Shown here: piece by piece, positions 1-9,242 of the stretch
Layout: each line of letters begins with the position of its first letter
Position numbering within the stretch: position 1 is the stretch's first letter
Origin: Vulcanimicrobiota bacterium
GTDB lineage: Bacteria > Vulcanimicrobiota > Vulcanimicrobiia > Vulcanimicrobiales > Vulcanimicrobiaceae
Reading direction: 5' to 3'
Assembly (NCBI GenBank): GCA_003168375.1
Contig: PMSI01000003.1
Span: forward strand, 310,001 to 374,000
Length of the DNA stretch: 64,000 bases
Translations under genes and position numbers: made by a program
Notes under the pieces: generated by a model
Told to the model about the DNA's origin: nothing
The model's database searches: none
The model's input: only the letters and a program-made list of their open reading frames with translations

Positions 1-1
1 G

Positions 2-292
2 TCATATCCGTTCAACGATCACGGCAAGGCGGTCGCGCTCGGGCGGACGCAGGGCTTCGTGAAGATGATGGCGGCGCCGCAGGACGGCCGCATCCTCGGC
101 GCGGCGATCCTTGGCCCCGACGCCTCCGATCTGATCGAGCCGCTGATCGTCGCGATGGCGTACGGCGCGACCGTTGCGGACTACGCACGCATCCCGCACC
201 TCCACCCGACGCTGGTCGAGATCCTCACCTATCCCGCGGAGGAGCTCGCCGAGCGGCTGCGCACGACGCCGACGCTCGCAGTAGCGAAATAG
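2..292 (+). CDS. Flavoprotein disulfide reductase, C-terminal part (cut by window start)
   Basis: Only the last 96 or so residues are present, in a frame open from the first bases of the window. They match the dimerisation domain of the dihydrolipoamide dehydrogenase/mercuric reductase family: a GFVK-x-M segment, the G-x-ILGAAILGP stretch, and HLHPTLVEIL near the end. In this family the His of HPT, with the following Glu, is the proton-relay pair at the partner subunit's active site. It would be a cytoplasmic FAD enzyme passing electrons between NAD(P)H and a disulfide or metal. The substrate cannot be told without the N-terminal CxxxxC region. The next gene starts 4 bases after the TAG stop. 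Confidence 0.85.
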   Translation, partial: SYPFNDHGKAVALGRTQGFVKMMAAPQDGRILGAAILGPDASDLIEPLIVAMAYGATVADYARIPHLHPTLVEILTYPAEELAERLRTTPTLAVAK

Positions 293-296
293 CACC

Positions 297-1184
297 TTGC
301 TTGCAGCGCTGGTCCAGTTCAAGCCGCGCAAGGGGGACGTACCGGCGAACCTCGCGGCGATGCGCGCGATTTTCGCGCGACTCGCGCCGAAGGCGCCGGA
401 GCTGATCGTGTTTCCGGAGGCCGCGCTGACCGGGTATTTCCTGGAAGGCGCGGTCTACGAGCTCGCGGTCGATGCGCCGACAATGGCCCAGCGCATCGAC
501 GAGCAGTGGCGCGCATCAGGGGCGGCCGCACCGTGCGACATCGTCGCCGGCTTCTACGAAAACGTCGCCGGCACGTTCCACAACAGCGCGATCTACGTGC
601 GGTGCGGCGAGCCGGACGGCGTGCACATCGTACACGTCCACCGCAAGATGTTCTTGCCGACCTACGGCGTCTTCGACGAGGAGCGCTTCCTCACGCGCGG
701 CCGCCGGCTGGCGACGTTCGAGACGCCGTTCGGGACCGCCGCGATCCTGATCTGCGAGGACGCCTGGCACGCGATCATGCCGACGATCGCGGCCCTCAAA
801 GGCGCGCGGCTCATCATCGTCCCAAGTGCGTCGCCCGGCCGCGGGCTGTGCGGCGGCGACGAGCTGGAGAGCAACACCCGGTGGAAGGCGATCCTTTCGT
901 CGGCGGCGGCCGAGCACGGCGTCTACGTGCTGTACGCGGCCCTGACGGGCTTCGAAGGCGGGAAGGGGATGTCGGGCGGGACGTGCGCGTTCTCGCCGCG
1001 CGGCGATCTGCTGGCCTCGGCCGGGCCGCTCGAGAGCTGCATCATCACCGTGAACCTCGAGCGCGAAGAAGTCGATCTCGCGCGCGCGACGATCCCGCTG
1101 CTCGGCGATCTCTCCGCGGTACTCCCCGACCTCTGGCTCGACGACGAGATCCCGGTGATGCGGCGGCTCGAGGAGTCGCCGTGA
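297..1184 (+). CDS. Carbon-nitrogen hydrolase (nitrilase superfamily), likely amidase partner of NAD synthetase
   Basis: A 295-residue nitrilase-fold protein with the full catalytic triad: Glu41 (FPEAALTGY), Lys117 (HRKMFLP) and Cys153 (ICEDAW). It starts with TTG and overlaps the next gene, an NAD synthetase, by the bases GTGA. In many bacteria the glutaminase (nitrilase) and synthetase domains of NAD synthetase are fused. Here they are two adjacent genes, and the synthetase lacks a nitrilase domain, so this protein probably supplies ammonia from glutamine or another amide. That role is inferred from the neighbour; the triad itself only shows an amidase or nitrilase. Confidence 0.85.
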   Translation: MLAALVQFKPRKGDVPANLAAMRAIFARLAPKAPELIVFPEAALTGYFLEGAVYELAVDAPTMAQRIDEQWRASGAAAPCDIVAGFYENVAGTFHNSAIYVRCGEPDGVHIVHVHRKMFLPTYGVFDEERFLTRGRRLATFETPFGTAAILICEDAWHAIMPTIAALKGARLIIVPSASPGRGLCGGDELESNTRWKAILSSAAAEHGVYVLYAALTGFEGGKGMSGGTCAFSPRGDLLASAGPLESCIITVNLEREEVDLARATIPLLGDLSAVLPDLWLDDEIPVMRRLEESP

Positions 1185-2029
1185 CGATGCCGCTCATCGA
1201 GGCGCCGCTCGACGAGCCGTCGCTCGTGATCAACGCGGCGCTGACCGCGCGCTGGCTGGAAGCGTTCCTGCACGACGAGCTGGTGGTGCGGCGCGGGATC
1301 GGCAGGGCGATCCTCGGACTCTCCGGCGGGATCGACAGCGCACTGGTCGCATACCTGTGCGCCCGCGCGCTCGGTCCGCAGAACGTCTATGCGATCCGCA
1401 TGCCGTACCGGACCTCGAGCCCGAGCTCGCTCTCCGACGCGCAGCGCATCGTCGACGCGCTCGGAATCAACGCCGAGACGATCGAGATCTCCGACGCGGT
1501 CGACGGCTACCTCAAACACGCGCCCGATGCCGATCCGCGCCGCAAGGGGAACGTGATGGCGCGGATGCGGATGCTGGTGCTGTTCGATCAGTCCGCGCGC
1601 CGCGGCGCGCTCCCGGTCGGCACCGGCAACAAGACGGAGCGGCTCATGGGCTACTTCACCTGGCACGCCGACGACACGCCGCCGGTGAACCCGATCGGCG
1701 ACCTCTACAAGACGCAGGTGTGGGCGCTCGCGCGTCACCTCGGCGTTCCGAACGACGTCGTCGACAAGCCGCCGAGCGCCGATCTCGAAGCGAATCAGAC
1801 CGACGAGCGCGACCTCGGGATCACGTACGCGAAGGCGGACCGCATCCTGAACCTCATCCTGCTCGGCTACAAAGACGACGCGATCGTCGCACGCGGCCAC
1901 GGTGCTGCCGACGTGCGGCTGGTGCGCCGGCGCGTCGACGCGACGCACTGGAAGCGGCACCTCCCGACGACCGCGCTGGTCTCCGGCACGGCGATCAACG
2001 AGTTTTACCTTCGCCCGGTGGATCTCTGA
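1181..2029 (+). CDS. nadE: NAD(+) synthetase
   Basis: Catalyses the last step of NAD synthesis, amidation of nicotinic acid adenine dinucleotide with ATP. The 282-residue product has the PP-loop motif SGGIDSA near residues 48-54 and the family segments GTGNKTERLMGYFT and KPPSADLEANQTDE. It is the short, synthetase-only form, so ammonia must come from elsewhere, plausibly the nitrilase encoded just upstream. GTG at 1181 was chosen over ATG at 1187 because AGGAG lies 5 bases before it and it gives a 4-base stop/start overlap; either is possible. The C-terminus is longer than in short NadE, with a basic stretch before TALVSGTAINEFYLRPVDL. Confidence 0.92.
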   Translation: MTMPLIEAPLDEPSLVINAALTARWLEAFLHDELVVRRGIGRAILGLSGGIDSALVAYLCARALGPQNVYAIRMPYRTSSPSSLSDAQRIVDALGINAETIEISDAVDGYLKHAPDADPRRKGNVMARMRMLVLFDQSARRGALPVGTGNKTERLMGYFTWHADDTPPVNPIGDLYKTQVWALARHLGVPNDVVDKPPSADLEANQTDERDLGITYAKADRILNLILLGYKDDAIVARGHGAADVRLVRRRVDATHWKRHLPTTALVSGTAINEFYLRPVDL

Positions 2030-2030
2030 G

Positions 2031-2648
2031 GTGGACGCGGGCGATCCGCTGCCGCCGCACGGGTTCTATCCGGTCAGCCTGAATCTGGTCGGACGCACAT
2101 GCGTCGTCATCGGCGCGGCTGACGATCGCGAGGCGATCGAGAAGGTGGCTGCATTGCGCGAAGTCGACGCCGAGGTGCGCTGGATCACCGACCCCGCGGC
2201 GCTGCGCGACGATGACGTCGCCGGCGCGTTCTTCGTGATCTCGACGCCGCCGGACGCTGCGCTCTCGGGCCGGCTGCGCGCGCTGGCCGACGAGCACAAG
2301 TTCCTGCTGTGTACGATCGACCAGCCGCGTTACGGCTTCGTCGCGATGCAGGCGATCGTGCGCGCCGGCCCGGTCCGAATCGGAATCTCGACCGGCGGCG
2401 TCGCGCCGCGCGTCGGCAAGCTCCTCAAGGAAGCGCTGCAGCGCGCGCTCGACGGCAAGTTCGCGCGCTTCATCGACCGTCTCGCGGAACAGAAGCGCCG
2501 CAATCGCACGCGGCTCGCCGGAGACGCCGCCGCGCGCCGGCAGGAGATGATCGACGCCGCCGACGGGTTCGCGCTCGAGGTTCGCGCGACATATCCGCAG
2601 TGGTTCGAAGACGAGCCGGCCGGCCTCGCCCCGCACGGAGCCGACTGA
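2031..2648 (+). CDS. Precorrin-2 dehydrogenase/sirohydrochlorin ferrochelatase-like protein
   Basis: A 205-residue protein like the N-terminal half of CysG and like Met8/SirC, which oxidise precorrin-2 with NAD and insert iron to make siroheme. Recognisable parts are FYPVSLNLVGRTCVVIG, the TPPDAALSGRLRALADEHK helix region, and the segment GISTGGVAPRVGKLLKEAL typical of the family's dimerisation domain. The dinucleotide loop is unusual: the family usually reads VVGGG-x-VA, here it is VVIGAADDREA. The GTG start lies one base after the nadE stop, so the two are probably co-translated. No other tetrapyrrole gene is in the window. Confidence 0.75.
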   Translation: MDAGDPLPPHGFYPVSLNLVGRTCVVIGAADDREAIEKVAALREVDAEVRWITDPAALRDDDVAGAFFVISTPPDAALSGRLRALADEHKFLLCTIDQPRYGFVAMQAIVRAGPVRIGISTGGVAPRVGKLLKEALQRALDGKFARFIDRLAEQKRRNRTRLAGDAAARRQEMIDAADGFALEVRATYPQWFEDEPAGLAPHGAD

Positions 2649-2691
2649 GCGTCTCAGGTTCTTCCGAAGCGGCTCGCTCATGCTGGGAGCT

Positions 2692-3363
2692 ATGCGAACG
2701 ACTGCGATCGCCGTGCTCTTCGCCGGCCTGCTGACGGCGGGTTGCGCAGCGCACCCTTCAGCCACCAAGCCGGCCGCTTCGAGCGGGATGGGGATGGACG
2801 CGTACGGGCATACGCGGATGAGCGAGCGGCGCGACGTCGTTCCGCCGGACGAGATGGGGCACACGCAACGGCTGCTCGCGATCCTGCGGCAAGAGCTCGT
2901 ACGCTACCACGACCCCGCGGCGGCCGAGCGCGACGGGTACCGGAAGGAGGGCGAGGACGTCCCGGTCGGTTCGCTCAAGCATTTCTTCAAGTTCGAGAAC
3001 CTCGCGCGCAACCACGACCACCTCGACCCCGACGCGCCCGCGGCGATCCTCTACCGCCGGACGACGAGCGGTTTCGAGCTCGCCGGCGTGATGTTCACCG
3101 CTCCGATCAGCGCGTCGATGGACGAGCTCGACAAGCGGATCCCGCTCGCGCTCGGGCACTGGCACAGCCATCGCAACATCTGCGTCCCGCAGAAGGACAG
3201 CCCGCCGCTGCGCACGCACGCGGAACGCGCGCCGTTCGGTTTCGAAGGTTCGATCACCACCCGCGCGGCGTGCGACGCGGCCGGCGGCGTCTTCCTCGAT
3301 AACGTCTACGGCTGGATGACGCACGTCTACCCGTACGCGCCGACGCTGGCCGACACGTTCTGA
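2692..3363 (+). CDS. Lipoprotein of unknown function, histidine-rich
   Basis: A secreted lipoprotein: a short basic start, a hydrophobic core and the lipobox LTAGC with Cys18. The mature part holds several His-containing motifs (NHDHLDPDAP, LGHWHSHRNIC) and conserved-looking aromatic ends (YGWMTHVYPYAPTLADTF), which may bind a metal; that is inference. I do not recognise the family. ATG at 2692 is chosen because it gives a compact signal peptide; an in-frame ATG at 2680 is the alternative. The gene stands between the siroheme-type gene and cinA with gaps on both sides, so operon membership is unclear. Confidence 0.7.
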   Translation: MRTTAIAVLFAGLLTAGCAAHPSATKPAASSGMGMDAYGHTRMSERRDVVPPDEMGHTQRLLAILRQELVRYHDPAAAERDGYRKEGEDVPVGSLKHFFKFENLARNHDHLDPDAPAAILYRRTTSGFELAGVMFTAPISASMDELDKRIPLALGHWHSHRNICVPQKDSPPLRTHAERAPFGFEGSITTRAACDAAGGVFLDNVYGWMTHVYPYAPTLADTF

Positions 3364-3428
3364 CGAGCCGCGCGCCGGAAGGCGGCGCTGACCCGGGGAA
3401 CGGCGCTTGCAGGGGCAAACCCTGACCC

Positions 3429-4703
3429 ATGGCGTCCGTCGAGATCGTGACGATCGGGACCGAGATCCTTCTCGGTCACCTCGTCGATACCAACAGTGCG
3501 CACGTCGCGCGCGTGCTCGCCGACCACGGCGTCGATGTCTACGCGAAGCACTCGGTCGGTGACAACGCCGATCGGCTCGCCGTGATGCTGACCGGCGCGC
3601 TCGAGCGTGCCGACGGTGCGATCACCACCGGCGGCCTCGGTCCGACGGTCGACGATCTCACCAAAGACGCCGTCGCGCGCGCGGTCGGGAAGAAGCTCGT
3701 GCTGCACGAACCCTCGCTGCGCGCGATCGAGGAGCGCTTCCGGTCGTTCGGGCGCACGATGACCGAGAACAACCGGCGTCAGGCGTACCTGCCCCAAGGC
3801 TGCATCGTCCTCGACAACCCGCACGGCACCGCGCCGGGGTTCGTCGCGCTGCGCGACGACGGCCGCTTCGTCGCGTGCATGCCCGGCGTGCCGCGCGAGA
3901 TGAAGCCGATGCTCGAGGAGCGGCTCGTCCCGTGGCTCGTGCCGCGGTTCGGCCTGCGCGAAGCGATCTACACCAAGACGCTGCACACGGTCGGGATCGG
4001 CGAGTCCGACCTCGACCGCCGGATCGAAGACCTCTTCCGAACGCTCGAGAATCCGAAGATCGCGGTCCTGGCCCACGGCTTCCGCGTCGACGTAAAGGTG
4101 ATGGCCAAGGCGGACAGCCGCGAACGTGCCGAGGCGATGATCGCGCCGGTGGCCGCCGAGCTGCGAACGCGGATCGGCAGCGGTTACTACGGCGACGACG
4201 AGACGACGCTCGCGGGCGCGATCGTGAGGCGGCTGGCCGAGCGCGGGCTGACGCTCGCTACCGCCGAATCATGCACCGGCGGCGCGGTCGCGGACGCGAT
4301 CGTCGGGGTCGCCGGGGCGTCGGCCGCGTTCCGCGGCGCGGTGGTGGCCTACGCGGACGACGTCAAGACCGGGCTTCTGAACGTTCCGGAGCTGACGCTG
4401 GAGAACACGGGCGCGGTCAGCGAGGAGACGGCGGTCGCGATGGCGCGGGGGGCTCGCCAACGCCTCGGAGCCGACGTGGTGCTCGCCACGACGGGGATTG
4501 CCGGGCCTTCAGGCGGGACTCAGGAAAAGCCGGTAGGACTGGTATGGTTCGCATTGGCATTTGGGGCCGGTGAGATCGAGACACGGCGGCTCACATTTCC
4601 GGGCAACCGTGCCGACATACGAGAACGCGCGACCGTCGCCGCCCTGGGCTTGCTCTGGCGCCGGATCGAACGCGACGTTCTCGCACAGACCGGCGTTCCG
4701 TAG
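3429..4703 (+). CDS. cinA: CinA-family protein, nicotinamide-nucleotide amidohydrolase
   Basis: A 424-residue CinA of normal length. The N-terminal domain (about 1-170) is the MoaB/MogA-like fold, with TIGTEILLGHLVDTNS, TTGGLGPTVDD and CMPGVPREM. The C-terminal domain (about 265-420) is the NMN amidase, with TAESCTGG at 278-285 and TTGIAGPSGGTQEKPVG. CinA deamidates nicotinamide mononucleotide and can hydrolyse ADP-ribose, feeding NAD salvage. This suits its place 1.4 kb from nadE. It was first named for competence in Streptococcus; no competence gene is nearby. Confidence 0.93.
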   Translation: MASVEIVTIGTEILLGHLVDTNSAHVARVLADHGVDVYAKHSVGDNADRLAVMLTGALERADGAITTGGLGPTVDDLTKDAVARAVGKKLVLHEPSLRAIEERFRSFGRTMTENNRRQAYLPQGCIVLDNPHGTAPGFVALRDDGRFVACMPGVPREMKPMLEERLVPWLVPRFGLREAIYTKTLHTVGIGESDLDRRIEDLFRTLENPKIAVLAHGFRVDVKVMAKADSRERAEAMIAPVAAELRTRIGSGYYGDDETTLAGAIVRRLAERGLTLATAESCTGGAVADAIVGVAGASAAFRGAVVAYADDVKTGLLNVPELTLENTGAVSEETAVAMARGARQRLGADVVLATTGIAGPSGGTQEKPVGLVWFALAFGAGEIETRRLTFPGNRADIRERATVAALGLLWRRIERDVLAQTGVP

Positions 4704-4708
4704 AAAGC

Positions 4709-6871
4709 ATGCGCATGACCGTTCGTCCGATCCACCGTCTGCTCCCGATCCTAGCGGCGGCGATCCTCGCCGCGTGCAGCGGTGGCGGCGGCGGCAGCAA
4801 AGTGACGCCGTCGACGCCGACCCCGACGCCGACCGCGACGCCGACGACCACGCCGGGCTGCAAGAGCCTCGCTCCGCAAACCCTGCCCGGGAGCAGCGTC
4901 TACACGCTGACCTCGAACCCGTCGGGTCTGGCGGTGCAGCGCATCGATCCGACGGTGACGACGCAGACCTGCTCGTACCTCACCGGGACGACGACGACCA
5001 CCGACACGCCTCAGAACGGGCCGCACCCGTGGAACTACGTGTTCGTACCGGCCGCGGCCAGCCCGTACGTGGTCAGCGTCGCTCAGCAGTTCAACGGAAA
5101 CCACACGCTGTTCTACAACCAGGCGGGCGACTCGACCGGCGCGATCCTGCTGAGTTCACTGCAGTCGATCCGCCGCAGCAGCACTGCCGCGCGCAGCGTG
5201 AACGAGGTGCAGCGCGGGATCCGGCGCTTCAGCGGCCCGGGCATCGACGCGACGACCCTGCTGGTGCGCTATCGCGGCGCGGCCGCGCAGATGCGCACGC
5301 GCTCGCAGCAAATCGCCGCGTCCGAAGGGACGATCAACGGCTCCGAGATCACGACCGTCGGCGGCACGTACGAGCGCTTCGTCCGCGTCCCGGCCGCAAC
5401 CGATGCAACCTCCTTCGCCGCCAAGCTGCGCACGCAAAGCGACGTCGCGGACGTCTTTCCGGTGCACAACCGCATCCCGCTCGGCCGCCCGGCTACCACC
5501 GTCAACGACCTGCACGGGAACAACCACGACCAGTGGTACCTCTTCGCCGACGGTTTCCCGAACGCGTGGTCGTACAACCTGGGCGCAAGCGCGAAGATCG
5601 CGATCATCGACACGGGCGTCGATCTGACCAATACCGACCTTTCGGCGAAGATCGACTTCTCGAAGGGGTATCAGACGACCACCGCTCAGGACACCAACGG
5701 GCACGGCACGAACGTCTCGGGAATCGCGGGCTCGCTGACCAACAACACGACCGGCTTCGCCGGCGCCGGGTACAGCGTCCGGCTGCTCGCGTACAACATT
5801 TTCCCCGACGCGACCGCCAGCAGCCACGACCAGACGGCGTCGGTCGCGGACGAAGTCTCGGCGATCAACGATGCCGTGGCAAAGGGCACCGACGTGATCA
5901 GCCTCAGCCTCGGCGCAGCGCAGGACTACGGAACGGACTTCAACGCGGCCGGGTTCGATCAGGGCGAGCACGACGCGATCGAGGCCGCGATCACCGGTGG
6001 TGTCGTCGTCGTCGCGGCCGCCGGCAACGATGCCGACGGAGGCGAGTCGGGGACGCCGCATCTCGTGCTCGATTATCCGGCCGCGTACGACAACGTGATC
6101 TCGGTCGGTGCCACCTCCCTGCATGACACGGCCAACCCGGGCCAGTTCACGGGCGCGACCGAGTACGTCGCGCCGTACTCGCAGTACGGCCCCGGACTCG
6201 GCGTCGTCGCGCCGGGCGGTGATCCCGGCAGCAACGACGTGAACCCGCTGCACTGGATCTGGAACTACTCGACCTCGACGGCGAACTTCGCGACCGACAA
6301 GTGCACGACTCCGAGCCCGCCGACATCCTGCAGCGCGTTCTTCGCCGGCACCTCGCAGGCGACGCCGCAGGTCAGCGCCGCAGCCGCGCTGCTGATCTCG
6401 GTCGGCGGTCACCACTCGCTCACCCCGGCGCGCGTCGCGCAGCTGATCGACGACACCGCCGACAACATCGGCGATCCGCACCAGGGCCACGGCCGCCTCA
6501 ACGTGTACAAGGCGATCGCGCTTCTGTTCAGCGACACCGGAGCGTATAGCGGGCCCGTCGCGCAGAAGACCAGCCCGACGCAGACGGTCGCGTTCGCGTA
6601 CAGCAACTCCGGGTCGAACAAGCCGGTGATCCTCGACGCGAACTATCCCGGCGGGGTTCCGGTCGATGCGAGCGGCAACTTCCGGATCGGCGACGTTCCG
6701 GCGGCGACCGGGAACTACCGTGTCGGCGTCTGGTACGACGCGAACGGCGACGGGACGATCAACGCGGGCGATCAGTTCGGCGGCGCTGCCGTCACCTGCA
6801 ACTCCGCATCGAAATGCACGATCGGCACGATCACGATGACGACGGTGGCCGCAGGGTTCACGCTACCGTAG
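4709..6871 (+). CDS. Subtilisin-like serine protease (S8), lipoprotein
   Basis: A 720-residue exported protease. The signal peptide ends in the lipobox LAAC (Cys23), followed by a glycine stretch and a TPTPT-rich linker. A propeptide-like region leads to the S8 catalytic domain with an intact triad: Asp301 (IIDTGVD), His332 (NGHGTN) and Ser549 (GTSQATPQ). Two segments unlike the core subtilisins, with paired cysteines, lie before the Ser. The C-terminal 90 residues contain WYDANGDGTINAGDQFGG, a dockerin/EF-hand-like calcium loop. It probably digests protein outside the cell while tethered to the membrane. A truncated paralogue lies at 9356-10581. Confidence 0.92.
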   Translation: MRMTVRPIHRLLPILAAAILAACSGGGGGSKVTPSTPTPTPTATPTTTPGCKSLAPQTLPGSSVYTLTSNPSGLAVQRIDPTVTTQTCSYLTGTTTTTDTPQNGPHPWNYVFVPAAASPYVVSVAQQFNGNHTLFYNQAGDSTGAILLSSLQSIRRSSTAARSVNEVQRGIRRFSGPGIDATTLLVRYRGAAAQMRTRSQQIAASEGTINGSEITTVGGTYERFVRVPAATDATSFAAKLRTQSDVADVFPVHNRIPLGRPATTVNDLHGNNHDQWYLFADGFPNAWSYNLGASAKIAIIDTGVDLTNTDLSAKIDFSKGYQTTTAQDTNGHGTNVSGIAGSLTNNTTGFAGAGYSVRLLAYNIFPDATASSHDQTASVADEVSAINDAVAKGTDVISLSLGAAQDYGTDFNAAGFDQGEHDAIEAAITGGVVVVAAAGNDADGGESGTPHLVLDYPAAYDNVISVGATSLHDTANPGQFTGATEYVAPYSQYGPGLGVVAPGGDPGSNDVNPLHWIWNYSTSTANFATDKCTTPSPPTSCSAFFAGTSQATPQVSAAAALLISVGGHHSLTPARVAQLIDDTADNIGDPHQGHGRLNVYKAIALLFSDTGAYSGPVAQKTSPTQTVAFAYSNSGSNKPVILDANYPGGVPVDASGNFRIGDVPAATGNYRVGVWYDANGDGTINAGDQFGGAAVTCNSASKCTIGTITMTTVAAGFTLP

Positions 6872-6922
6872 CAGTCAGACAGGGTCGGCTTCGCCCGATC
6901 CGGGACGGCGTCTCGTTCGGCC

Positions 6923-7375
6923 CTAATGAGGACAACGGATGATCGAGTCGATCCGTTTGCCGTGCTTGTCGATGCGTCGGACGGACATGCTCAGGGGTTG
7001 TCTGTTTACGTGGCGTTTGAGCGGCGGACATGAGCCGTACATGAGAGCCACGGCGATATCCTGCGGCACACCTACGCCTTGCGTGAGCAATGTCGCGTTC
7101 ATTTGGCCATGTCCCATGGCAAGGACGTTCCACGTACCGTTGATTTGCTCCATGATTGTATCGCCGCCACCTTCACCCACCGTCCAGCTCGTGAAACCCC
7201 ACTGTCCGATCACACTGACATAGTTCACCTGGACATTCGTGAGTCCCAGCGTCGCTTGCAACGCGGATTTCGTGATGCTCGTGACGTCGTCCTGAACAGT
7301 AGCCGAGGCCGGGCGCGGAATCGCAAGGAGCGAGACCAAGACAACGACGCCGACAGCTTGAATTATCGTTCGCAT
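6923..7375 (-). CDS. Small secreted protein of unknown function
   Basis: A 150-residue product with a clear Sec signal peptide (MRTIIQAVGVVVLVSLLAI, then PRPASA) and a mature part containing GEGGGDTIMEQINGTWNVLAMG. The last 35 residues are basic and contain two Cys. I do not recognise the family. It begins 10 bases after the stop of the large lipoprotein at 7386-9242 on the same strand, so the two are very likely one transcript. A small exported protein encoded right after an exported putative peptidase could be its inhibitor or immunity partner, but there is no motif to prove it. Confidence 0.65.
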   Translation of the reverse strand: MRTIIQAVGVVVLVSLLAIPRPASATVQDDVTSITKSALQATLGLTNVQVNYVSVIGQWGFTSWTVGEGGGDTIMEQINGTWNVLAMGHGQMNATLLTQGVGVPQDIAVALMYGSCPPLKRHVNRQPLSMSVRRIDKHGKRIDSIIRCPH

Positions 7376-7385
7376 GCTACGAGCC

Positions 7386-9242
7386 TCACTTCAGTACACG
7401 GTACGCGGCTGGGCCTAATCCCCACGGCAACCAGCCGCCTGGTTCTTGAGTACTAAACCCTGGGCCGGTTGAATTGCAAAGCGTGCCACTACTGCCCGAA
7501 TTGGACAGCGCGCTCTGGCAGAACTGCGACTCGCAGAACCCAATATGTTGCATGCCTTCGGCCGGTCGAGTACCGTCTTGCACGGTGAGGTCGCCGGCGC
7601 GTGCGTCCTGCTCCGCGACCTGCCGGAGGTAGCCTTTCGCCAGACCCCATTCAATAACGTCCGGGACCCAGGACTGTTGGCAAAAATGCGGATGCTGAAG
7701 AGTAGTATGGCAGAGGTACGAGGTGTCATTGTTGCTCGTGGGGATGGTGTGGCCTAGCGCCTTGTATAGCACTTTGTTGACTGCGATTGCGCACCCATTG
7801 CCAAGCGATCCCGAACCCGGTTGGCAGCGGTCAGCGTTTGCTTGATTCCAGATGGCAGGTGGGATCTGGTCCCCGGTCGGCCCGGTAACAGCAGCCAGAA
7901 CGATCAGGTCGACGACCGTGTAATCGCTGCAGACGTCGGGGATGTCAACTCGGCAGACGTAGTACGTAAAATTGTAGTTGCCCGGCGGTGCGCTCCAGGC
8001 AGCTGTCACGAACATCGAAGACGCGGAAGCCCCCGTTGTCTGCGCCGGCTGGAAGCTCACCGCAATGCCGGCTGGCGCTCCGTAGGAGAACCAATTGACC
8101 GAGAATGGGTTCCCGAGCCCGCCAACGCCGCCGTCATAGCAGTTTGTGCAATACACCGTCAGCGTGTTGGAGGTTCCCTGCAATACGGTCAGACGGGGAC
8201 CGCCGGAACTCGTCGCGACGCTTTCAAGCTCGCGCCGCGAGTCGTCCCATATAATCGGAACCGTTACAGGGTTCGGCGTCACGCTCGACTGGTACGCAAC
8301 GTTTCCTTGACCGACGACATACGCGTAGTTCGTATTTGTCGAGACGCCAAAGGCAGCCCCGGGTTGCGTTACGGAGGTGCCCGTAGCAACATCTCTGTAC
8401 GAGATCGCGTTTCCGTTGCCGCTCGTATCGGCAGGGTACGACAGGGAAAAGTATCCCCCGATCGTCGTAGGCGCGATCGCCGACGCCGTACCTGGTTGCT
8501 GAACGTAGGCGTTCGCGGCGGTGTAGTAATAGATTTCGCCGAGCGCATTGAGCAGGTAGAAGCCGCCGGGAGCGATGCCGCCGGCGTAGGTGCCCGTGTC
8601 CCACGACGCTGCAACCCGTACGCCGGCGCCGGGAAGCTGCGTCCATGTCCCGCCCGCGAAGTGCCAAATTCCGTAGCCGTACTGCCCGCCGCCCTGATTC
8701 GAGACCACGTAGACGGAACTGTCCGCGCCAACCGAAATGTCGCTCGCTCCGCCGGCGATCCCATTCCACGTGCCATTTTGATAGTAGTAGATATTACCGG
8801 CGGCGGTGACCGCCCAAGGAGTTCCGTCCGGTCCGACGGCGAGACGCGAAGCTGCGCCTTGTACGTACGTCCAGGAACCACTGACGTAGTGGTAGATCAG
8901 GGTGTCGCCCGAGCCGGCCCCTAGCCCCCAAACCGAGCCATCCGGACTCGCTGCTACAAAGCTCAAAGCCCCAGGGAGCGCCGACCAGCCTAGCAGTTGG
9001 ATCGCGCTTCGGATGTGCCTCGCTCCCGACATGGGGAGCGCCGTTGCCGGAGCGCGCATAGGTGGCGGGTGAAAGGATCCCGGCGAGAGCGAGCGCGGCG
9101 TCTCCAATTTCGAGGAACCCGAATTCGAAGTTCCCGAGGTGACAGCCGGAACGATACGAGCGCCGTTCCGCCCGGTGCACCCGTGCAGGGCCAACGACGT
9201 CAGCACGATGGCAATGCCAACGCGAGCACCGAGGAACCTCAT
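7386..9242 (-). CDS. Lipoprotein with beta-propeller-like repeats and a C-terminal cysteine-peptidase-like domain
   Basis: A 618-residue lipoprotein (lipobox LHGC, Cys22). Residues about 75-300 contain repeats of the form G-x-W-x-x-(L/V)-x-G-x-A-x-x-(I/L)-x-V-x-x-D-G-(T/S), as in tectonin/tachylectin beta-propellers that bind glycans. The last 150 residues contain GNGCAIAVNKVL (Cys484), a DLTVQDG segment and EGMQHIGFC (His566); this Cys...GD...H-(I/V)-G order is what CHAP and NlpC/P60 cell-wall peptidases show, though I cannot confirm the family. ATG at 9242 was chosen because GGAGG lies 6 bases upstream; an in-frame GTG lies at 9248. The small secreted protein follows in the same operon. Confidence 0.75.
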   Translation of the reverse strand: MRFLGARVGIAIVLTSLALHGCTGRNGARIVPAVTSGTSNSGSSKLETPRSLSPGSFHPPPMRAPATALPMSGARHIRSAIQLLGWSALPGALSFVAASPDGSVWGLGAGSGDTLIYHYVSGSWTYVQGAASRLAVGPDGTPWAVTAAGNIYYYQNGTWNGIAGGASDISVGADSSVYVVSNQGGGQYGYGIWHFAGGTWTQLPGAGVRVAASWDTGTYAGGIAPGGFYLLNALGEIYYYTAANAYVQQPGTASAIAPTTIGGYFSLSYPADTSGNGNAISYRDVATGTSVTQPGAAFGVSTNTNYAYVVGQGNVAYQSSVTPNPVTVPIIWDDSRRELESVATSSGGPRLTVLQGTSNTLTVYCTNCYDGGVGGLGNPFSVNWFSYGAPAGIAVSFQPAQTTGASASSMFVTAAWSAPPGNYNFTYYVCRVDIPDVCSDYTVVDLIVLAAVTGPTGDQIPPAIWNQANADRCQPGSGSLGNGCAIAVNKVLYKALGHTIPTSNNDTSYLCHTTLQHPHFCQQSWVPDVIEWGLAKGYLRQVAEQDARAGDLTVQDGTRPAEGMQHIGFCESQFCQSALSNSGSSGTLCNSTGPGFSTQEPGGWLPWGLGPAAYRVLK

